Shown here: positions 58,441 through 64,000 of the stretch, piece after piece
How positions within the stretch are numbered: position 1 is the stretch's first letter
Layout of the letters: each line of letters opens with the position of its first letter
Assembly: GCA_002839155.1 (NCBI GenBank)
Contig: PGXM01000004.1
Coordinates: 205,600 to 269,599, forward strand
Direction of reading: 5' to 3'
From: Tenericutes bacterium HGW-Tenericutes-1
Lineage (GTDB): Bacteria; Bacillota_I; Bacilli_A; Izemoplasmatales; Hujiaoplasmataceae
DNA: 64,000 bases
Position numbers and translations under genes: made by a program
The notes under the pieces: generated by a model
Told to the model about the DNA's origin: nothing
What the model saw: the letters and a program-made list of their open reading frames with translations, nothing else
Databases searched by the model: none

Positions 58441-60810
58441 ATGTTATTTTCATTAAAATGGCTTAAAGAAATGGTTTCTATCCCCTGTACAAGAGAAGAA
58501 CTTGTGGCCAAATTTAATTTAATGAGTTCTGAAGTCGAAGATCATTATCAACTCGTCACTGCTACAAATTTGACCGTTGGTTACGTTAAAACCTGTATTA
58601 TGCATCCACAATCGGACCATTTACATATTTGTGAAGTCGATGTTGCTAAAGAAACATTACAAATTGTTTGCGGTGCCCCCAATGTTGCGGCAGGTCAAAA
58701 AGTAATTGTTGCTTTGGAAGGTGCCGTTCTTCCTGGTAATTTTAAGATTAAAAAATCAACCATTCGTGGAGTTGAATCTAATGGTATGATTTGCTCACTC
58801 GATGAACTTGGGATTGAACATAAATATCATCAAGAAGATGGTATTCATGTACTCCCTGAATCTTCAGTCATTGGTACTAATCCTCTAGAAGTTCTTCATT
58901 TTGATGATGAAGTGATTGAATTGTCATTGACGCCAAACCGTGGTGATTTGTTATCAATGATGGGAATTGCTTATGATGTTTCTGCAATGCTTGATACTGC
59001 TTTGACTTTAAAAGATATATTTGTCAAAGAAGTAAAAGAAAGTAATCCAGTGAAAGTTTCTACTCAAACTCCATCCTGTAAATCATACTACGCACGAGTA
59101 ATTCGTGATGTTGAAATTAAAGAAAGTCCAGAATGGCTCAAAGCGAGATTGATTGCTTCTGGAATACGCCCAATCAATAATGTGGTCGATATAACTAATT
59201 ACGTCATGTTAGAAACGGGACAGCCCTTGCACGCATTTGATTTCGACAAATTAAAATCAAATACGATTGTTGTGAGAAATGCTATTGATAATGAAACAAT
59301 CGTAACACTAGATGGAAAAACAAGAACTTTAGTTGCTGATGATATCGTGATTACTGATGGTCACACACCCGTTGCATTAGCTGGTGTCATGGGCGGCGAA
59401 TCTACTCAAATCGATCAATCAACGAAAGCAATCTTGCTTGAATCTGCTATTTTCGATGGGCTAACCATTCGTAAAACGTCAAAACGGCTTGATTTAAGAA
59501 GTGAATCTTCATCACGTTTTGAAAGAGGACTTGATCCAAATCGAACGTTACTAGCATGCAACCGTGCAGCCGCATTATTCGAACAGTTGGCAAATGGAAA
59601 AGTACTTGCTAATGTCAACTCGTTTGAGAACCAAAATTTAATTCCAATAGTCGTTGATCTTTCATTATCTAAATTAATCAAAGTCACAGGCTATCAATAC
59701 TCTGAAAAACTTGTGTCAAACGTCTTAAAACGCCTTCATTTTGAGTTCAAACTACAAGATGGAATATTTAAAATATCTGTTCCCACAAGAAGAATTGATA
59801 TCAAGACCTATCAAGATATAATCGAAGAGATAGTCCGAATAGCAGGATACGAACTCATTCCAACCACACTTCCCAAATCCGCAATTCCAGGAAGTTTAAC
59901 GGAAGTGCAAAAACAAAAACGGCTTATTCGCGAAACTTTATCAACACTTGGATTAAATGAGACAATCACCTATTCATTAACTTCTGAATCAGAGGCAAAA
60001 TCATTTGATGCTGACGAAAAAGAATCCATTCAACTCTTGTATCCCATCGTTGAAACGAGAGGAACCATGCGCCATTCTCAAATTCCTGCATTGCTTGAAG
60101 TCTTAAATTATAATTTGTCTCGAAAAGCAGAAAATGTTCATCTTTTTGAAATCGGTAAAGGTTATTCAAACCAAGGTGAAACTGAATTTGTGAGCGGATT
60201 GATGACAGGTGTTTTCGATGATTCTAAGTGGCAAGGGATAACTCGCCCTGTGGATTTCTTCGTCGTTAAAGGTGTTATAGAGACTCTACTTAACAAACTG
60301 AATGTTGATAAAGTACAATTCTTACCTCCAAAATTACCTCACCCAAAACTTCACCCAGGAATTAGTGCAGAAATCATCATTGAAGACATATCAGTTGGTT
60401 TAGTAGGCAAATTACACCCTTCTTTATCATCAGAAAAAGGCTTCCCTGATACCTATGTATTTGAAGTTGATTTAAAAGCAATACTTAGCGCTTCTAAACC
60501 CAATGATAAAATGAAGGAAGTATCTAAATTTCCAAGCGTTTCACGCGATTTGGCAATTGTCATCGATCGATCTATTTCGGCGAAACAAGTTATTGAGACT
60601 TTAAAAAAAGCGGGCAAAAAAACGTTGATTGATATTAAAATATTTGACGTTTACCAAGGTGAAAAAGTTGCCTTAGATAAAAAATCGATTGCACTGTCAT
60701 TAACATTCCAAGATAATTCAAAAACACTTTCGACAGAAGAAATCGATCTCCTCGTTTCTAAAATTGTTAAGGCAATAGCAACAGAACTTAACGGTGAATT
60801 AAGGTCATAG
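58441..60810 (+). CDS. pheT: Phenylalanyl-tRNA synthetase beta subunit
   Basis: A 789-residue beta subunit. The N-terminal EMAP/Myf-type tRNA-binding domain covers about 40-150 (HPQSDHLHICEVDV). Then come B3/B4 editing (IRPINNVVDITNYVMLE), B5 and the catalytic-like core, and the C-terminal FDX-ACB domain (KFPSVSRDLAIVIDRSI). It edits Tyr-tRNA-Phe and binds the anticodon. In an operon with pheS under T-box control. Confidence 0.96.
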   Translation: MLFSLKWLKEMVSIPCTREELVAKFNLMSSEVEDHYQLVTATNLTVGYVKTCIMHPQSDHLHICEVDVAKETLQIVCGAPNVAAGQKVIVALEGAVLPGNFKIKKSTIRGVESNGMICSLDELGIEHKYHQEDGIHVLPESSVIGTNPLEVLHFDDEVIELSLTPNRGDLLSMMGIAYDVSAMLDTALTLKDIFVKEVKESNPVKVSTQTPSCKSYYARVIRDVEIKESPEWLKARLIASGIRPINNVVDITNYVMLETGQPLHAFDFDKLKSNTIVVRNAIDNETIVTLDGKTRTLVADDIVITDGHTPVALAGVMGGESTQIDQSTKAILLESAIFDGLTIRKTSKRLDLRSESSSRFERGLDPNRTLLACNRAAALFEQLANGKVLANVNSFENQNLIPIVVDLSLSKLIKVTGYQYSEKLVSNVLKRLHFEFKLQDGIFKISVPTRRIDIKTYQDIIEEIVRIAGYELIPTTLPKSAIPGSLTEVQKQKRLIRETLSTLGLNETITYSLTSESEAKSFDADEKESIQLLYPIVETRGTMRHSQIPALLEVLNYNLSRKAENVHLFEIGKGYSNQGETEFVSGLMTGVFDDSKWQGITRPVDFFVVKGVIETLLNKLNVDKVQFLPPKLPHPKLHPGISAEIIIEDISVGLVGKLHPSLSSEKGFPDTYVFEVDLKAILSASKPNDKMKEVSKFPSVSRDLAIVIDRSISAKQVIETLKKAGKKTLIDIKIFDVYQGEKVALDKKSIALSLTFQDNSKTLSTEEIDLLVSKIVKAIATELNGELRS

Positions 60811-60814
60811 CAAT

Positions 60815-60850
60815 AAATCCCTTTAATCAATTGATTATTGGGATTTTTTC
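60815..60850 (+). terminator. Terminator after pheT
   Basis: Stem AAATCCC/GGGATTT with an inner AATCAA/TTGATT stem, then T6. Confidence 0.85.
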
Positions 60851-60902
60851 ATATTTAGAGTGAATTTTCATAGAGAAAGTGTCTTTTATTTGACTTTTGT
60901 TA

Positions 60903-60911
60903 TGATATAAT
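60903..60911 (+). promoter_or_regulatory. Extended -10 promoter of the ABC exporter operon
   Basis: TGA-TATAAT, 38 nt before the ATG, with a weak -35. Confidence 0.5.
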
Positions 60912-60949
60912 TAACATGAGTTAATTTCGATTGTCTACAGGGAGATAAC

Positions 60950-61864
60950 ATGGAAAAAATCATTGAAGTCAAAAACCTCCATAAAAGTTATGGCGAGGTT
61001 CAAGCAGTCAAAGGGATTGATTTTTACGTAGAAACAGGTAAATTATTTGCATTTTTAGGCCCCAATGGCGCAGGAAAATCCACAACGATTAATGTAATTT
61101 GTACGCTGCTCAATTACGAGCAAGGCGAAGTCACACTAGATGGACTGAAACTCGGAGTTGATGATGCAAAAATACGTCAACAAATCGGAATCGTCTTTCA
61201 AGACAGTGTCCTAGACAACTTACTGACTGTCGAAGAAAATTTAAGAATTCGAGGAAGTTTTTATGGACTTGATTCTAAATCTTTAGAACAAGCGATAGAA
61301 GAGGCTTTAAAAGTTACAGATATTTACGAATTAAAGAATCGTCGGTATGGACAATTATCGGGAGGACAAAGACGTCGAACCGATATTGCAAGAGCGTTGA
61401 TTCATCGTCCAAAAATTTTGTTTTTAGACGAACCAACAACAGGACTCGATCCACAAACAAGGAAATCTGTTTGGAATATGATTGAGCATCTATATAAAAA
61501 TCAAGGAGTGACAGTTTTCTTAACAACGCATTACATGGAAGAAGCAGCGAAAGCTGACTATGTCGTTGTCATTGACAATGGACAAATCGTCGCCAAAGGT
61601 ACGCCAATTGAACTAAAGGATAAATATTCAACAGACTCACTTCAAGTCAAGCCAATAAACAAACACGAAGTTATCAATTTGCTTAAAAAAGAAAAATTGG
61701 ATTATTCGGAAATAAGTGATTTATTAGTGATTCCACTCAACTCAACAATTGAAGCTTTACCAATACTTAAACTGCTTGATGGCGCGATTTCCGCATTTCA
61801 AGTACTGAATGGAACTATGGATGATGCCTTTATTGGTATTACCGGCAAGGAGATGCGAGAATGA
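60950..61864 (+). CDS. ABC transporter ATPase, DrrA/NodI type
   Basis: A 304-residue ATPase: Walker A GPNGAGKST, Q-loop VFQDSVLDNLLT, signature LSGGQRRR, Walker B ILFLDEPTTGLDP, H-loop TTHYMEEA, then a DrrA-type C-terminal domain (about 215-304). These pair with an ABC-2 permease to export drugs, lipids or polysaccharide. ATGA overlap with the permease gene confirms the pair. Substrate unknown. Confidence 0.9.
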   Translation: MEKIIEVKNLHKSYGEVQAVKGIDFYVETGKLFAFLGPNGAGKSTTINVICTLLNYEQGEVTLDGLKLGVDDAKIRQQIGIVFQDSVLDNLLTVEENLRIRGSFYGLDSKSLEQAIEEALKVTDIYELKNRRYGQLSGGQRRRTDIARALIHRPKILFLDEPTTGLDPQTRKSVWNMIEHLYKNQGVTVFLTTHYMEEAAKADYVVVIDNGQIVAKGTPIELKDKYSTDSLQVKPINKHEVINLLKKEKLDYSEISDLLVIPLNSTIEALPILKLLDGAISAFQVLNGTMDDAFIGITGKEMRE

Positions 61865-62709
61865 TACTCAGTTTAGTGAGAAGAAATATTAAATTGTATT
61901 TCCGTGATAAAGCCAGTGTCTTCTTTTCAATGCTAAGCGTCATCATTATCATCGGACTTTATGTGCTCTTTTTAGGAAAAATGGTTCAAGGATCAGGGGA
62001 TTTCGCTGGCGAAGCAGCTCGGTTCTTAACCGATTCATGGATTATGGCTGGCGTAATCGCGACAGCCACTGTAACAACGACTTTAGGGGCTCTTGGTCAA
62101 ATGGTTGATGATTTAACCAAAAAGATTAACCGCGATTTTGAAACAGCACCTATTGATCGCTGGAAAATTGTCATATCTTATGCCATCAGTTCTAATGTTA
62201 TCGGTATCTTAATGAGTAGTTTTACATTTGTTTTAGCGGAAGTTTATATTGTTGCATATGGTGGCGAGATTGTTGGTTTCATTGCATTGCTTCAAATTCT
62301 TGGACTCATTATTTTATCTACCATCACCAGCAGTGCCTTTTTGTTTTTCTTTGTATCGATGCTAAAAACAATGAACTCATTTAGCATCATTTCAACCATC
62401 GTTGGGACAATTATTGGGTTCTTAATGGGAATCTATGTTCCTATTGGGGCTTTACCAACCGCTATACAAGGTTTTATTAAAGTCTTTCCACCTTCGCACA
62501 TGGCATCGTTATTACGTCAAGTCATGGTCAACGAAGTTGTTGCTATGGAATACCTACCAAGAGAAGTCTCAGAGATGTTAGGAATCCAGTTTTACTTTGG
62601 AGATACGGTGACTTCTCAGTTTTCTTCAATTATGATTTTAGTCACAACGACCCTCGTTTTCTTTGGACTTTCAGTGCTGATTGTCTCAAAACGTAAAAGA
62701 GAGGCATAG
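61861..62709 (+). CDS. ABC-2 type permease
   Basis: A 282-residue membrane protein with about six helices. LVRRNIKLYFRDKASVFFSML is the typical ABC-2 amphipathic start and first helix, and GIYVPIGALPTAIQGFIKVFPPSHM is the conserved ABC-2 motif region before the last helix. It forms the membrane half of the exporter with the overlapping ATPase gene. Confidence 0.88.
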   Translation: MILSLVRRNIKLYFRDKASVFFSMLSVIIIIGLYVLFLGKMVQGSGDFAGEAARFLTDSWIMAGVIATATVTTTLGALGQMVDDLTKKINRDFETAPIDRWKIVISYAISSNVIGILMSSFTFVLAEVYIVAYGGEIVGFIALLQILGLIILSTITSSAFLFFFVSMLKTMNSFSIISTIVGTIIGFLMGIYVPIGALPTAIQGFIKVFPPSHMASLLRQVMVNEVVAMEYLPREVSEMLGIQFYFGDTVTSQFSSIMILVTTTLVFFGLSVLIVSKRKREA

Positions 62710-62778
62710 AAACCGTTTTTATTTACGATTTTGTTTGGAATTTCGAATGATTCATGTATAATTTAGTGGGTGATAATT

Positions 62779-63798
62779 TTGATTAATTTTTATGATTTAA
62801 CGATTGATGATTTAGCAGCGCACTTAGTTGCGAGTGGATTTAAAAAATTTAACGCTACTCAAATATTTGAGTGGGTTTATGCTAAGTCTGTTTTTGACTT
62901 TAACCAAATGACAAACATTGGTAAAGAACTTAAAGCATACATGAGTGAAAACTTTAGTCTACTAGATCTAACACTTAAGACAAAACAGCAATCACAAGAT
63001 GGAACGCAAAAATTCCTTTTTGAATTATCAGATGGATTTTCGATTGAATCGGTCTTGATGCTTCAAGATTACGGCGTTAGTTTATGTGTGACGAGTCAAG
63101 TCGGATGTAATATGGGTTGCTCATTTTGTGCTTCAGGATTAAAATATAAAAACCGGAATTTATCTGTCGGGGAGCTTGTTATGCAAGTCATCTCTTCAGA
63201 AAAATTATCGGGTCAAAAAATAACTCATATCGTTGTAATGGGAACGGGTGAACCGTTTGATAATTACGATAACGTTATAAAATTCATCAAAATTGTCAAC
63301 GACCCAAAAGGTCTTCAAATTGGTCAACGACATATGACGGTCTCAACGTGTGGAATTGTTCCGAAAATTTATGATTACGCAGACGAACCGATTCGAAGCA
63401 ATTTAGCGATAAGTTTACATGCGCCCAACGATGAATTAAGAACGAAAATAATGAAGATTAACAAAAAATATCCCCTTGAAGATATCATTGAAGCTTGTAA
63501 AGTTTATTTTGAAAAAACCTCTCGAAGAATCACTTTTGAATATATTTTACTCAGTGGAGTGAACGATTCAATTGAACTCGCAGATCAACTTTCTGACTTG
63601 ATTCGCGGATTAAATGCATACGTTAATTTAATCCCTTACAATTACGTCAAAGAGTTTGGATACGAACGGACAGATATGAAACGGGCAATGATGTTTTATG
63701 ACCGTCTTATCAAGCGTGGAATCAATGCGATTCTCAGAAAAGAACAAGGCGGAGATATTGACGCTGCTTGTGGACAACTTCGAATGAAGTCAGAGTAA
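62779..63798 (+). CDS. rlmN: Dual-specificity 23S rRNA/tRNA m2A methyltransferase RlmN
   Basis: Start tentatively at TTG 62779, 5 nt after GTGGGTGA; a GTG at 62770 lies within that site. The 339-residue radical-SAM enzyme has the cluster motif CNMGCSFC in SQVGCNMGCSFCASG, the GTGEPFDNYDNV segment, SLHAPNDELR, and late Cys in GGDIDAACGQLR (the methyl-carrying Cys region). It makes m2A2503 in 23S rRNA and m2A37 in some tRNAs. Confidence 0.93.
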   Translation: MINFYDLTIDDLAAHLVASGFKKFNATQIFEWVYAKSVFDFNQMTNIGKELKAYMSENFSLLDLTLKTKQQSQDGTQKFLFELSDGFSIESVLMLQDYGVSLCVTSQVGCNMGCSFCASGLKYKNRNLSVGELVMQVISSEKLSGQKITHIVVMGTGEPFDNYDNVIKFIKIVNDPKGLQIGQRHMTVSTCGIVPKIYDYADEPIRSNLAISLHAPNDELRTKIMKINKKYPLEDIIEACKVYFEKTSRRITFEYILLSGVNDSIELADQLSDLIRGLNAYVNLIPYNYVKEFGYERTDMKRAMMFYDRLIKRGINAILRKEQGGDIDAACGQLRMKSE

Positions 63799-63815
63799 AT
63801 AGAGATTAAATCTAT

Positions 63816-63844
63816 TTGACTCATCACTTAAGTGATGTTAAACT
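63816..63844 (+). promoter_or_regulatory. pfkA promoter with palindromic operator in the spacer
   Basis: TTGACT, 17 nt, TAAACT. The spacer contains the perfect 16-nt palindrome CATCACTTAAGTGATG (63822-63837), so a bound dimer would block RNA polymerase. The regulator is not identified. Confidence 0.65.
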
Positions 63845-63890
63845 ATAGTATGAAAATTTTATTAAATGTCAAAAATAAAGGAAGATAAAC

Positions 63891-64000
63891 ATGGGAAAAG
63901 AAATTAAAAAAATTGCTATTCTAACCGGTGGAGGCGACTGTTCAGGATTAAACGCTGTTATTCGTTCAGTTGTAAAGACCGCAATTACTAAATATGGTTA
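63891..64000 (+). CDS. pfkA: 6-phosphofructokinase, 5' part (cut by window end)
   Basis: Only the first 36 codons are present. [21 protein letters not shown] is cut here to its key part: the glycine-rich ATP/PPi site with [10 protein letters not shown], as in group A phosphofructokinases. The Gly-Asp-Cys-Ser/Pro form recalls clade members that may use ATP or PPi; the deciding residue lies beyond the window. ATG with AAAGGAAG upstream and a palindrome in its promoter. Confidence 0.85.
   Translation, partial: MGKEIKKIAILTGGGDCSGLNAVIRSVVKTAITKYG

Noticed and set aside
1..64000. Reassignment of TGA to tryptophan
   Set aside because: Several conserved genes end on TGA at the expected length and Trp codons are TGG.
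1..64000. CRISPR arrays, prophage or integrative element
   Set aside because: No regularly spaced repeats, cas genes, phage structural genes, integrase or tRNA-end duplication were seen apart from the one IS.

Overview
The window is AT-rich bacterial chromosome from a low-GC Gram-positive lineage. Three T-box riboswitches sit in front of tyrS, thrS and pheST. The replication set is of Bacillota type (PolC, DnaB, DnaI), and rimM-trmD-rplS and gmk-rpoZ keep their usual order. TGA is a genuine stop (trmD, mutM, dnaI and others end on it) and tryptophan is TGG, so this is not the Mycoplasma/Spiroplasma code. Fused ATPase-FtsX transporters, a compact gene set and an SPT-like gene would suit an Acholeplasma/Izemoplasma-like relative. 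That placement is inference; no marker here settles it.

Layout. 1-7 kb: tRNA-Lys, a MacB-like ABC exporter, then a three-gene operon of a Cys-rich protein, a serine palmitoyltransferase-like enzyme and a short-chain reductase (a candidate sphingoid-base pathway), then a broken M6 metalloprotease gene. 7-14 kb: rlmCD followed by an accessory stretch with an ABC-ATPase remnant, a metalloprotease-like lipoprotein, a gene-poor gap, a P-loop kinase, a GNAT enzyme, an AAC(3)-like acetyltransferase, OsmC, Dps and a GrpB-family protein. 14-20 kb: CoA-disulfide reductase/rhodanese fusion, thioredoxin-like protein, GPH sugar symporter with a cre-like site, GT8 glycosyltransferase, small kinase, mntP. 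20.4-21.8 kb: a complete IS3-family element lying inside a transcription-terminator hairpin. 22-29 kb: EEP-family phosphohydrolase, lysoplasmalogenase-like membrane protein, GH2, esterase, a PII-like/antiporter pair and GH17.

29-64 kb is mostly core: rimM-trmD-rplS, ccpA, tyrS, a heavy-metal P-type ATPase, pepV, trmB, an M42 peptidase, an ECF S component with coaX, polA-mutM-coaE-(unknown)-dnaB-dnaI, thrS, rqcH, gmk-rpoZ, polC, a Bax-inhibitor-like protein, pheST, an ABC drug-type exporter, rlmN and the start of pfkA.

How the parts may work together: ccpA could control the GPH symporter through the cre-like site. The ECF S component, coaX and coaE suggest CoA made from imported pantothenate, and CoA-disulfide reductase would keep CoA reduced. 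The SPT/SDR pair and the lysoplasmalogenase-like protein point to unusual membrane lipids. Two genes (M6 protease and antiporter) appear to have lost internal segments, which should be checked against reads before they are interpreted biologically.
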